Source: an uncultured Erysipelotrichaceae bacterium (GTDB lineage Bacteria; Bacillota_I; Bacilli_A; RF39; UBA660). Taken from it: DNA of 46,028 bases. Under the pieces are notes generated by a model, which ran no database searches, was not told the DNA's origin, and was given only the letters and a program-made list of their open reading frames with translations. This document shows positions 32,768 through 41,214 of the stretch, in pieces; within the stretch, counting starts at the first letter, position 1, and each line of letters begins with the position of its first letter. Where the stretch lies: the NCBI GenBank assembly GCA_902791625.1, contig CADAWN010000006.1, positions 10,669 to 56,696 on the forward strand, written 5' to 3'. The position numbers and the translations under genes were made by a program.

Positions 32768-33105
32768 TGTCCTCTTTCTTTGATGCGGTATTGACCAACC
32801 ATTCCTTTTAAGAATGTAAGTTTAGCACGTCTTACTTTACCTTTTCTAGTTACTTCAACATAAGCAACTTTTGGTGAATTGATTGGGAAAGTTCTTTCAA
32901 CTCCAATACCTGATGACATTTTACGTACTGTAAATGTTTCAGAAACACTTCCTCCACGGCGAGCTACTACTACACCTTCATAATCCTGAATACGTTCTCT
33001 TTTACCTTCAATAATTCTAACACCAACTTTAACAGTGTCTCCAACACGGAATTCAGGAATATCTTTTCTTAATTGTTTTTCGTTAATTTTGTCAATTACG
33101 TTCAT
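32761..33105 (-). CDS. rplS: 50S ribosomal protein L19
   Basis: The 114-residue protein has the full L19 pattern: [24 protein letters not shown]-type start, [17 protein letters not shown] and [13 protein letters not shown]. It lies at the interface of the two subunits. ATG follows AGAGGAGG. It has its own promoter (33184-33212) and a leader of about 70 bases. The order trmD, a small unknown gene, then rplS is a variant of the usual rimM-trmD-rplS cluster. Confidence 0.97.
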   Translation of the reverse strand: MNVIDKINEKQLRKDIPEFRVGDTVKVGVRIIEGKRERIQDYEGVVVARRGGSVSETFTVRKMSSGIGVERTFPINSPKVAYVEVTRKGKVRRAKLTFLKGMVGQYRIKERGQK

Positions 33106-33176
33106 TCTAATTCCTCCTCTAAAATATATAACCAGAGATCATAAACAAAATCATTCAGCGGATCACTTTTTTTGAC
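33106..33176 (-). promoter_or_regulatory. rplS mRNA leader, candidate autoregulatory region
   Basis: This leader of about 70 bases lies between the promoter and the rplS binding site. It includes a GTGATCCGCTGAATG stretch and a second GATC 20 bases later. L19 leaders are known in Firmicutes, but I cannot confirm a match by eye. A covariance-model search with the Rfam L19_leader model would decide. Confidence 0.35.
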
Positions 33177-33183
33177 GTTTATA

Positions 33184-33212
33184 ATTATAACACAATTTAT
33201 TTATATTTGCAA
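33184..33212 (-). promoter_or_regulatory. rplS promoter
   Basis: TTGCAA (33207-33212), 17 bases, then a perfect TATAAT (33184-33189) on the minus strand. It starts a leader of about 70 bases before rplS and follows the terminator of the upstream unit. Confidence 0.8.
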
Positions 33213-33216
33213 TACA

Positions 33217-33243
33217 TAATAAAAAGTTCTTTACAAGAACTTT
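33217..33243 (-). terminator. terminator of the rimM-trmD unit
   Basis: The nine-pair stem AAAGTTCTT with AAGAACTTT and a three-base loop is followed by a T-rich tail on the minus strand. It lies after the small basic ORF and before the rplS promoter. Confidence 0.8.
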
Positions 33244-33256
33244 AAATACCAATAAA

Positions 33257-33370
33257 TCATTTTAGTTTTAAAACAAATGGTTTCTTCTTTTTACGTTTAA
33301 TTTTGTAATAATTACCATTACTCATTATCTTATAAAATATGTAACCAATACAAATATTCTTTATTCTCAT
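33257..33370 (-). CDS. 37-residue basic small protein
   Basis: The frame MRIKNICIGYIFYKIM... has a TTAGGAG site spaced 6 bases from its ATG and ends at TGA. The peptide has a hydrophobic first half and a very basic second half (KIKRKKKKPF). It sits between the gene at 33425 and a terminator, so it is the last gene of the rimM-trmD unit. It may bind RNA or a membrane; the role is unknown. It is too short for standard gene calls. Confidence 0.6.
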   Translation of the reverse strand: MRIKNICIGYIFYKIMSNGNYYKIKRKKKKPFVLKLK

Positions 33371-33424
33371 TTTATCTCCTAACATTATATTTAATAATAT
33401 GTTAGAAAATATAATATATTCTAA

Positions 33425-33868
33425 TTATCTACTTCTACCTAAAGTATTTTCAAGTTGATAATTAATTAATTCTTCTTGTCTTCTTTTAGCTTCCATTTGA
33501 AGTTTTTTTAATTTGTTACCCATTAATTTTAATTCTTCTTCTTTAAGATAAGCTCTATATTTATTTTTTATTTCTTGTCTAAACTTTTCTATTCTATTTA
33601 AAACTTCATTCATAGAACCTTCGGAATCATCATCACTTATAAATAATTCTGTTAATTCTTTAATAAGTTTTTTAAATTTCTTTTCTACTATTTCTGTAAC
33701 CACACTATTAATTAGAGTTTTATTTATTACTTTAATATCAGTTACTTTTTCACCTTCAATAATAAAATACTTATTCTTTGTATGCATAACATAACCATCT
33801 AAATTAATTATATTAATTTGAGTAATCATCTTACCTTTATTATTTTTTTTATTATTAATCTTATACAT
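33425..33868 (-). CDS. hypothetical protein downstream of trmD
   Basis: The 147-residue protein has a beta-rich first half (MITQINIINLDGYVMHTKNKYFII is cut into several strands) and a long charged helix at the end (RRQEELINYQLE). It is basic and probably cytoplasmic. The ATG at 33868 has AGGTGA upstream; a GTG at 33877 abuts the trmD stop. The position inside the rimM-trmD-rplS region suggests a ribosome-linked job, but this is inferred from position only. Confidence 0.65.
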   Translation of the reverse strand: MYKINNKKNNKGKMITQINIINLDGYVMHTKNKYFIIEGEKVTDIKVINKTLINSVVTEIVEKKFKKLIKELTELFISDDDSEGSMNEVLNRIEKFRQEIKNKYRAYLKEEELKLMGNKLKKLQMEAKRRQEELINYQLENTLGRSR

Positions 33869-33877
33869 ACTCTTCAC

Positions 33878-34543
33878 CTACTTTTCTATTAAATCTGGTC
33901 TCTTTTCAATAGTCTTTTTTTCTGCTTCTATTTTTCTATACTCATCTATTTTTTTATGATCACCTGAAATAAGTACTTCAGGAACTTCCATACCTCTAAA
34001 TACTCTTGGTTTAGTATAAGTTGGATAATCTAATCTATTGTTATTGAATGAATCATTAAGATGTGATTCTTCTTCAATAACACCTGGTATTAGTCTTGTA
34101 ATAGAATCAACTATTGCCATAGCAGCTATTTCTCCACCTGTTAAGACATAGTCCCCAATACTTATTTCTAAATCACATATACTTCTTATTCTCTCATCAA
34201 AACCTTCATAATGCCCACATATAAGAATAATATGTTTTTCTTTTGATAAATCATAAGCAACACTTTGATTATAAGTTTTTCCATCTGGTGTTAGTAAAAT
34301 AACTTTTGCATCATCAGTTTTAATATCATCAATACAATCAAATATTGGTTGACAAGTTAAAACCATACCACATCCTCCACCATATGGAGTATCATCAACT
34401 TTATTATGTTTATCGTTTGAATAATCTCTAAAATTATGAATTTTAATATCTACTAATTTCTCTTCTTTAGCACGTTTAATTATAGATTCATTAAATACAT
34501 CATTAAACATATCAGGAAATAGTGATAAAATATCTATTTTCAT
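33878..34543 (-). CDS. trmD: tRNA (guanine-N1)-methyltransferase TrmD
   Basis: The 221-residue protein has all TrmD landmarks: MKIDILSLFPDMF at the start, VDDTPYGGGCGMVL, CGHYEGFDERI and IGDYVLTGGEIAAM, which form the trefoil-knot SAM site. It makes m1G37 in tRNAs that read CNN and GGG codons, which prevents +1 frameshifting. It overlaps rimM by 4 bases, so translation is coupled. The length is a little shorter than usual (about 240). Confidence 0.97.
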   Translation of the reverse strand: MKIDILSLFPDMFNDVFNESIIKRAKEEKLVDIKIHNFRDYSNDKHNKVDDTPYGGGCGMVLTCQPIFDCIDDIKTDDAKVILLTPDGKTYNQSVAYDLSKEKHIILICGHYEGFDERIRSICDLEISIGDYVLTGGEIAAMAIVDSITRLIPGVIEEESHLNDSFNNNRLDYPTYTKPRVFRGMEVPEVLISGDHKKIDEYRKIEAEKKTIEKRPDLIEK

Positions 34544-35025
34544 AACATCATCCCATCTATTAATTCTATATTAACCTCTTTTTTATCTTTATCTATATTT
34601 TTAATAAACTCTTTATTAAAAGGTACAAGTATTTCTTTACCACTTATTAATACTCTAATAATTTTATTATTTGATCCTGCAAAGAATATTTCTTTTATAA
34701 CACCTTTTTCTCCATTAATAATTACATTAAATTTAAGTAAATCTTCATCAAGAATAACATCACTAATAGAGTCACTTTCTCTTTCAATATACACTTTTTT
34801 ATTAATTAAAAATAATACTTCATTTATATCTTTATAATCATTTAAAGTAACCATATCAAAACCTTTATGGCTTCTATAAGATTTAATAATATAGTCTTTA
34901 TTATCAATAACTAATTTATTACCAACTACAAACACTTTATCTTTATATTCAAAATTAGACTTAATTTTTAGTTCACCCTTAATACCATGAGTTGAAGTAA
35001 TTTTACCAATATATATTAACTGCAT
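34540..35025 (-). CDS. rimM: ribosome maturation factor RimM
   Basis: The 161-residue protein has the N-terminal barrel (IGKITSTHGIKGELKI) and the C-terminal PRC-barrel (LIDGMML end; EILVPFNKEFI). RimM assists assembly of the 30S head and binds ribosomal protein S19. ATG follows AGGTAG. It is 1 base after the SpoU-type gene and overlaps trmD. The usual rpsP partner is not in this cluster. Confidence 0.94.
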   Translation of the reverse strand: MQLIYIGKITSTHGIKGELKIKSNFEYKDKVFVVGNKLVIDNKDYIIKSYRSHKGFDMVTLNDYKDINEVLFLINKKVYIERESDSISDVILDEDLLKFNVIINGEKGVIKEIFFAGSNNKIIRVLISGKEILVPFNKEFIKNIDKDKKEVNIELIDGMML

Positions 35026-35026
35026 A

Positions 35027-35764
35027 TTATCTACCTAACTCATATAGAAGTATACTAGTAGCAACTCCTACATTTAAACTTTCTACATCACTATTCATTT
35101 TAATATATAAGTTTTTATCACACATATCAGTAATTTCTTTTCTTACTCCATTACCTTCATTTCCAACTACAAGAGCAAATCTTTCTTTATCTGAATTATT
35201 TAATTCTCTTACATCACTACCATGTTCAACAAGTGTTCCATATACTGGAATAGATTCTTCTTTAATTCTTTCAATTACATCTTTTATATCTCTTCTTATT
35301 ACATTTATATGAAAAAACATTCCTTGAGTAGATCTTATAGTTTTAGGATTATATAAATCAACTGTATTATTACTTAAAACAATAGTATCTATATTAAAAG
35401 CAACTGCACTTCTAATTATTGTTCCTAAATTACCTGGATCTTGTACATCATCAACCAGTAATATATGATTACCTAACTCTTCACTTTCTTCTTTTTTCTT
35501 ACATAAAGCCATTACAGTCTGTGGTGTTTCTACACTACTAATTTTATTTATTAAATCCATTGGCATGTAAACTATATTATCAATAGAAATAGGAAAAACT
35601 TCTTCTTTTTCTAAAATTAATTCTTCTACTAGACCTTGTTTATAAGCTTCTAGTACTAAGTGTGATCCTTCAACAATAAATTCACCTGTTTTATCTCTAT
35701 ATTTTTTTTCCTTTAATTTAATATATTTTTTTACTTTATCATTATCTAAACTAGTTATTAACAT
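35027..35764 (-). CDS. SpoU-type (TrmH/RlmB-like) RNA 2'-O-methyltransferase
   Basis: The 245-residue protein has an N-terminal substrate-binding domain (GEFIVEGSHLVLEAY) and the SPOUT knot: QDPGNLGTIIRSA, VVGNEGNGV and SLNVGVATSILLYE. It methylates a ribose in rRNA or tRNA; the exact target cannot be read. ATG follows AGAGGTGG. It leads the rimM-trmD unit. Its motif order is that of YsgA-like members. Confidence 0.92.
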   Translation of the reverse strand: MLITSLDNDKVKKYIKLKEKKYRDKTGEFIVEGSHLVLEAYKQGLVEELILEKEEVFPISIDNIVYMPMDLINKISSVETPQTVMALCKKKEESEELGNHILLVDDVQDPGNLGTIIRSAVAFNIDTIVLSNNTVDLYNPKTIRSTQGMFFHINVIRRDIKDVIERIKEESIPVYGTLVEHGSDVRELNNSDKERFALVVGNEGNGVRKEITDMCDKNLYIKMNSDVESLNVGVATSILLYELGR

Positions 35765-35800
35765 AAGCCACCTCTATGAGTAATTATAACATTTTTTAAT

Positions 35801-35830
35801 AAAAATAAAAAGTAAGAATTTCTTACCTTT
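35801..35830 (-). terminator. terminator of the 35830-37329 gene
   Basis: The stem GGTAAGA with TCTTACT (35812-35817 and 35821-35826 core) is followed by a T-rich tail on the minus strand, just before the TATAAT of the SpoU unit. Confidence 0.65.
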
Positions 35831-37329
35831 TATCTTTTTAATACTAATGTTTTACCATCGCTATTAATATCATTTGTAATTATTAAATCAGCATATGGAT
35901 TTTTTACAGTTGTACTTGTTTTTTTAGTTGTAGTTGTTCCATCTTTAGTAAATACTTGTTCTCCTGCTTTACTTGGAGCAGTAATCATATCTCTTGGATT
36001 AACTGTACCAGATGGAACTGTACTCTTAGTTGTTGATTTTGTTGTAGCACGATTAGTTCCAGTTTGTGATGGAATCATATCTCTACTATTTATTGTTCTA
36101 TAAGTACCTGTATATTTTGTTTCCGGTTTAACTGTTACAGTATAACCATTATTATTAGTAGTAGTATTTTCTTTAGTAGTTGCTATACTTTCACTTAATG
36201 TTACACTACTTTCTTTTGTTGTAGTTACATCTGATTTTACTGTACTTTGTGAATTATTAGATGAACTAGTAGTATATACCATTGATTCTGTATTAGGACC
36301 AACAATTACATCAGATGATGTAGTTACACTTTTATCATTTTCAGATGTAGTTTTTGTTTTAACAGGTGTTTTCTCACTTGTCTTATCTGAGTTAGGCCAC
36401 AAGATAAATGCACCCATTCCTACTAAAGCCAAAACTCCAGCAAAAATTTTTACTCTGTCTTTCTTTTTCTTTTCTTTGTCCCAAAAATATAAATGAGGAT
36501 CATCTTCAAATTGATTTTCTGTTGCTTCTTCAATAATTAATTTACTTTCACAATCATTCTTAATGTTTATTTTATCAACAATATCTTTAAATTCTTCTTC
36601 TGAAATAATAACACGTTTACCATCAACTATTTTCACATATTTAGCATCAATATTTTTATTATTTTTAATTATAGCTAAACCTTTTTCTAAAGGTAATCTA
36701 GTATAAAATGAATCACTATAAACTTCTGCTTGTTTAGCTGCTATTACTTCAACTTCATTTTCTCTGGCAATAAAAGTAATATTAGTAATATTCTCTTTTA
36801 CTTCAGTTTCATTATGTAAATTGTAAACATTTATTTTACCTTTATCAACTAGTTTGTCATAATTAACTACTAATTTATTAAGAATAATATCTATATTATC
36901 CGAATTACAAGTAATACAATATGGATCAGAAACACTATCATGTAATACTACAAAAGATAAATTATCACTTTCTTCACCAACGCTAAAAATTTCAATTTCA
37001 TCTATAGTATCAAGTATTCCCTCTGAAATAATACTTTCAGGCTCATAAAACTTAACTTTATCAATATCCTCTTTATATATACCTAAATTTTTCCATTCAT
37101 TATTATTGTTTATAAAATCATCATAATTAGAAATTCTTTTAGATAAATTTTCTAACCAAACATCATCACATTTATCATTTTCTATTTTATTTAAAGTTAC
37201 TAATTCTTCTCTAGATTTATCATCATATCTAACTGTTGTAAAAGCTATAACAGCATCTTTATATTTATCCTCACTAGTTTTATAAATTGTTTTATAAAAC
37301 ATATTTTTTATATATTTAGCTTCTTTCAT
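35830..37329 (-). CDS. single-pass membrane protein with Thr/Ser-rich outer region
   Basis: About 499 residues. The first 285 are an acidic cytoplasmic domain (SIISEGILDTIDEIEIFSVGEES) with no signal peptide. One membrane segment follows near residue 297-315 (KIFAGVLALVGMGAFILWP). The last 180 residues are rich in Thr and Ser, with a repeated (N)(S/P)RDMI(P/T) element. The layout recalls anti-sigma or cell-surface scaffold proteins, but no family is recognised. It follows the gene at 37341 by 12 bases. ATG lies at 37329, after GAGGTGA. Confidence 0.7.
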   Translation of the reverse strand: MKEAKYIKNMFYKTIYKTSEDKYKDAVIAFTTVRYDDKSREELVTLNKIENDKCDDVWLENLSKRISNYDDFINNNNEWKNLGIYKEDIDKVKFYEPESIISEGILDTIDEIEIFSVGEESDNLSFVVLHDSVSDPYCITCNSDNIDIILNKLVVNYDKLVDKGKINVYNLHNETEVKENITNITFIARENEVEVIAAKQAEVYSDSFYTRLPLEKGLAIIKNNKNIDAKYVKIVDGKRVIISEEEFKDIVDKINIKNDCESKLIIEEATENQFEDDPHLYFWDKEKKKKDRVKIFAGVLALVGMGAFILWPNSDKTSEKTPVKTKTTSENDKSVTTSSDVIVGPNTESMVYTTSSSNNSQSTVKSDVTTTKESSVTLSESIATTKENTTTNNNGYTVTVKPETKYTGTYRTINSRDMIPSQTGTNRATTKSTTKSTVPSGTVNPRDMITAPSKAGEQVFTKDGTTTTKKTSTTVKNPYADLIITNDINSDGKTLVLKR

Positions 37330-37340
37330 TATCTTCACCT

Positions 37341-38498
37341 CTATTTATATTCTCTTGTACGTTCACTTGAGTAACATACATTTTCATAAATTTTTTCATT
37401 TTTATTTATAACTTCTTGTTGTTTATATATTTCATAATAATTAACATTCTTATAAGATTTGTTTGAACAGCTCTCATTTAATGATTTAATTAAATATGTA
37501 GGATAATTAAATTTATATGAATCATATTTATAATTTGAATTATCATCAATACCAACAAATTTATAATATTCATAATCACCAAAGTATGGTGAATTATTAG
37601 TAGAAATTTCTCCTCTGTATGTCCAACTATCAGTAGAAATTTTTGATATTGAGAAAATTTCCTCATAATTACCTTCAGTTCTATAAATATTATTGTTAAT
37701 TACTAAATAATTATAATCTGAACATACTAATTGTGTTTTCGTAGATATTTTTCTTAGTGCTGTATGACTAGTATAATATGTACTAGGTTTTTCTCCTACA
37801 ACTTCTTTTTTCACTTCTACTTTTACTTCTCTTAAACAATTAGTATTATTAACATCACATTTAATTTCTTTTTTATCGCAAGAAGTTTTTTTATAATTTT
37901 TCCATGGACCAAAAGCAGTTAATTCTTTTGTTTCTCCATCATTAACGCCTGTATCTGGTACAGGAAGATTTTTTTGTTGTTCTTCTTTTTCCTTTATTTC
38001 TTTTTCTTTTTGTTCATTAAATTCGCATAAATAACTGCCATCGCAATAACTATAATTATTTAAGTATAGAATTCTTTGTTTTGTTTCACTAGAACATTTA
38101 ACAAAAGTTTTTAAAGCATAATCATTGGCATTTTTAGTAATCTCAACATAAGTATTTTTTACATTGCAAATAACATTTCCATTTTTTACAGTTCCAACAA
38201 TTTTTTCATTTTGTAATTCTTTTAATGTAACTTTTTTCTTTTCATTCTCTTTTGTTGGAATATTAGTTTCATTAAAATGTTTTATTCCTGCTTCTTCAAC
38301 TTTATTCATTGTACTACTGTCAATAAAAACTATTTCACTTTTTTCTTTTATTTCTTCATGTTGTTTTGACTTCTTATATAAGAAAAACTTAGGTATTAAC
38401 CATATTAAAACTATAATAATTGTTAGAATTAAAAACAATTTAATTATAAAGTTTTTCCAAGTATATTCAGATTCTTCAAACTCGTTTCTTTTTCTCAT
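37341..38498 (-). CDS. signal-anchored extracytoplasmic protein of unknown function
   Basis: The 385-residue protein has a charged N terminus, one membrane segment (about 18-38) and a long outside domain. It has six or more cysteines (CDKKEIKCDVNNTNC and others), so disulfides are possible. It is followed by the single-pass protein in a two-gene operon. The ATG at 38498 has AGGGGGAATTTTA upstream; the longer frame to 38564 is not used, because a clear promoter (38526-38554) lies in it. No family is recognised. Confidence 0.72.
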   Translation of the reverse strand: MRKRNEFEESEYTWKNFIIKLFLILTIIIVLIWLIPKFFLYKKSKQHEEIKEKSEIVFIDSSTMNKVEEAGIKHFNETNIPTKENEKKKVTLKELQNEKIVGTVKNGNVICNVKNTYVEITKNANDYALKTFVKCSSETKQRILYLNNYSYCDGSYLCEFNEQKEKEIKEKEEQQKNLPVPDTGVNDGETKELTAFGPWKNYKKTSCDKKEIKCDVNNTNCLREVKVEVKKEVVGEKPSTYYTSHTALRKISTKTQLVCSDYNYLVINNNIYRTEGNYEEIFSISKISTDSWTYRGEISTNNSPYFGDYEYYKFVGIDDNSNYKYDSYKFNYPTYLIKSLNESCSNKSYKNVNYYEIYKQQEVINKNEKIYENVCYSSERTREYK

Positions 38499-38525
38499 TA
38501 AAATTCCCCCTAATGAATGCACACT

Positions 38526-38554
38526 ATAATACCATAAAACACTTAAAAAGTCAA
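38526..38554 (-). promoter_or_regulatory. promoter of the 38498-35830 two-gene operon
   Basis: TTGACT (38549-38554), 17 bases, then TATTAT (38526-38531) on the minus strand. The start site would be near 38520, giving a short leader before AGGGGG. Confidence 0.75.
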
Positions 38555-38569
38555 TATATACCAATGAAA

Positions 38570-38593
38570 AACTAAGATAATTAATCTTAGTTC
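38570..38593 (-). terminator. terminator of the pheST operon
   Basis: A nine-pair stem (AACTAAGAT with ATCTTAGTT) is followed by a T run on the minus strand, after the stop of the Smr gene. Confidence 0.75.
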
Positions 38594-38844
38594 TACTTTT
38601 TTATTAATCTAATAATTGTTGAGCCAGTATTTACAGGATCTGTGTGATAATCTAATACTTTTTTACTCTTCTTTAAATAATTATAAAGACTATTTCTAAG
38701 TATACCTTCTCCCATACCATGTATAACAACTATTGTATACTTTTTTTGTTTTAGACTATCATTAATAAATTCATCTACTCTATACATCGCATATTCACGA
38801 TCAAATCCATGTAAATCTAGTGTAGGATAACTCGATAAAATCAT
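38593..38844 (-). CDS. stand-alone Smr-domain protein
   Basis: The 83-residue protein is only an Smr domain: LDLHG (9-13), VVIHGMGEGILR (39-50) and GSTIIRLIKK at the end. In MutS2 and other proteins this domain is a nuclease or RNA-binding module. It lacks the MutS2 ATPase part, so it is not a truncated MutS2 from this locus. Its first codon touches the pheT stop, so it is translationally coupled to the pheST operon. The usual nicking residues (DLHG and HGxG) are present. Confidence 0.88.
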   Translation of the reverse strand: MILSSYPTLDLHGFDREYAMYRVDEFINDSLKQKKYTIVVIHGMGEGILRNSLYNYLKKSKKVLDYHTDPVNTGSTIIRLIKK

Positions 38845-41213
38845 TATTTATCCCTTATCTCACAATTTAATTTAGTTGTAACACTATTTATAATATTGTT
38901 AAATACTTCCATTACTTCTTCATCTGTAAGTGTTCTTGATAAATCTAAGAATTTTAGTGAGAAAGCAATAGATTTCTTATTCTCATCAATATTTTCACCT
39001 GTATATACATCAAATACACTTATTTCATTAAGAAGTCTTCCTCCAGCTCTTCTTATTTCATTAGTTAGAATGTCTACTGTAACATCTTTATCTACAATGA
39101 AAGCAACATCTTTTTCTATAGCTGGATATTTAGGTGGTTCTTTATATTTAACTGGTTTAATATTTGTCATAAGTGCTTGAAGTGATAATTCAAATACATA
39201 TACTTCATCTTTTAACACTTTAGGATGAACTCTACCTATAACACCAATCTTCTTTCTATCTAACATGATATCAGCAGAAATACCAGGATGTAGATCACTA
39301 CATGTACTTACTTCAAAACTATATCTATTTTTAAATCCCATATAATCAAGTAAATTTTCAACTATTCCTTTAGTAATATAGAAATCTACTTTAGTATTTA
39401 AACTCCATCCATTAGATAAATATGTACCAGAAAGAAGTCCACATATTTTACTTTCTTCAGTATAGTTTTTATCATAAGTTTTAGCTATTTCATAAAGAAG
39501 TATATCTTTTACTTTACGTTTTTTATTATAGTCATAAACATTTAAAAGTGATGGAATAAGTGATGTTCTTACTACACTCTTATCAATACTCATTGGATTA
39601 GGTAGTACTACTTGTTCTTTTCCTTCATAATTAAATAATTTAGCCATATCAGGAGAAGTTAAAGTATAAGTTTTAGCTTCATTTAAACCTAAACTACGAA
39701 GTCTTTTAGAAACTACTTTTCTATATTTAACATCACCTTTATATTCTCCTCTTTTAGTAGGTAATTCTGGTAAAGTTGATACTAAATTTTGATATCCATA
39801 AAGTCTCCCTATTTCTTCAGCAATATCATTTACATTAGGATCAATATCAAGTCTTCTTTTTGGAATAGTAACAGTGAACATACCATCTTTTAATTCATAT
39901 TTAAAGTCAAGTCTTCCAAGTTCAACTTTCATATCATCTTCACTAATAGTTATACCAAGCATCTTATTTACATCTTCAGGATAAAATTTAACTATTTGAT
40001 CAGTCTTATCTACTTTATCATAAATAACTTTATCAGATAAAATAGTAGCTCCTGCATATTTTTCTAATAAGAAACATGCTCTATCAAGTGCTAAATCAGT
40101 ATATTCGTAAGATAGTCCTTTACCAAATCTAATTGATGCTTCACTTCTTAAATTATGATTTCTTGCAGTATATCTTATACTTACTGGATCAAATATTGCA
40201 GCTTCAATTACTATATCAGTAGTATTTTCATCTACTTCAGTATTTTTACCACCCATAACACCTGCTATAGCAACTGGTTTTTCTCCATCAGTAATAACTA
40301 TATCACTACTAGATAATGTTCTTACCTCATCATCTAAAGTAGTAATTTCTTCACCAGCTTTAGCATCTCTAACTAAGATATTATTGCCAAGTTTATTTTT
40401 ATCAAAGAAATGAAGTGGTTGACCATATTCAAGCATTACATAGTTAGAAATATCAACTACATTATTAATTGAACGCATACCTAAAGAATTAAGACGTTTT
40501 TTAATAAATGAAGGAGTTTCTCCTACTTTAACATTTGTAACTAACTTAGCTGTATAATATGGACATTTTTCAGTTTCTACACTTACTTTAACTTTATCTA
40601 TTACTGAATCACTTGATTCATTATATTTATTTTCAGGAAGAGTAACTTTTCTATTTAGAATAGCTCCTATTTCATAAGCAAAACCTATATGATAGTAACA
40701 ATCATTATTTCTATGTTTATGAATATCTAGTTCATATAAAGTTTCTCCAAGACCTAAATATACAAGTGGATCACTTCCAACTTTAGCGTCACTTTCCAAT
40801 TCTTCAATACCACGAGCATAAGCTTCATCAGTTTTTTCTTCTAAGCCTAATTCATATAAAGCACAAATCATACCATTAGATTCTACTCCACGTATTTTAC
40901 TAACTTTTATTTCAAAGTCACCAGGAAGTACAGCACCAGGAAGCGCTACTATTACTTTTAAACCTTTTCTTACATTTGGAGCTCCACATACTATTTGTGT
41001 AGTTTTAGAACCAATATCTACTAAACATACATGTAAATGATCACTATCTGGATGATCTTCACATTCAACTACTTCACCAATAACTAAGTTATCAATATGA
41101 TTACTAATTACTTTTTCAATATTAATACCTGATTCAGTAATTTTACGAGCAAGTTCAACTAAATCTTGATCAGATATATCAATATAATCTTTTACCCATT
41201 CTAAATTCATCAT
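38844..41213 (-). CDS. pheT: phenylalanyl-tRNA synthetase beta subunit
   Basis: About 789 residues. In order: N-terminal region, a tRNA-binding OB domain (about 39-150: VGEVVECEDHPDSDHLHVC), B3/B4 editing domain (about 200-380), B5 (about 400-470), a catalytic-like core, and an anticodon-binding FDX-ACB domain at the C terminus (KYPAIEKDVAFIVDKDVT). With PheS it forms the alpha2-beta2 enzyme that attaches phenylalanine to tRNA-Phe. ATG at 41213 is chosen because AAAGGAG lies 10 bases before it; the longer frame (41237) begins inside pheS. Confidence 0.97.
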   Translation of the reverse strand: MMNLEWVKDYIDISDQDLVELARKITESGINIEKVISNHIDNLVIGEVVECEDHPDSDHLHVCLVDIGSKTTQIVCGAPNVRKGLKVIVALPGAVLPGDFEIKVSKIRGVESNGMICALYELGLEEKTDEAYARGIEELESDAKVGSDPLVYLGLGETLYELDIHKHRNNDCYYHIGFAYEIGAILNRKVTLPENKYNESSDSVIDKVKVSVETEKCPYYTAKLVTNVKVGETPSFIKKRLNSLGMRSINNVVDISNYVMLEYGQPLHFFDKNKLGNNILVRDAKAGEEITTLDDEVRTLSSSDIVITDGEKPVAIAGVMGGKNTEVDENTTDIVIEAAIFDPVSIRYTARNHNLRSEASIRFGKGLSYEYTDLALDRACFLLEKYAGATILSDKVIYDKVDKTDQIVKFYPEDVNKMLGITISEDDMKVELGRLDFKYELKDGMFTVTIPKRRLDIDPNVNDIAEEIGRLYGYQNLVSTLPELPTKRGEYKGDVKYRKVVSKRLRSLGLNEAKTYTLTSPDMAKLFNYEGKEQVVLPNPMSIDKSVVRTSLIPSLLNVYDYNKKRKVKDILLYEIAKTYDKNYTEESKICGLLSGTYLSNGWSLNTKVDFYITKGIVENLLDYMGFKNRYSFEVSTCSDLHPGISADIMLDRKKIGVIGRVHPKVLKDEVYVFELSLQALMTNIKPVKYKEPPKYPAIEKDVAFIVDKDVTVDILTNEIRRAGGRLLNEISVFDVYTGENIDENKKSIAFSLKFLDLSRTLTDEEVMEVFNNIINSVTTKLNCEIRDK

Positions 41214-41214
41214 A

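Noticed and set aside
38593-38844. Truncated mutS2
   Set aside because: The Smr domain is complete with its own start, coupled to pheT, and no ATPase part lies nearby, so it is a genuine stand-alone Smr protein.
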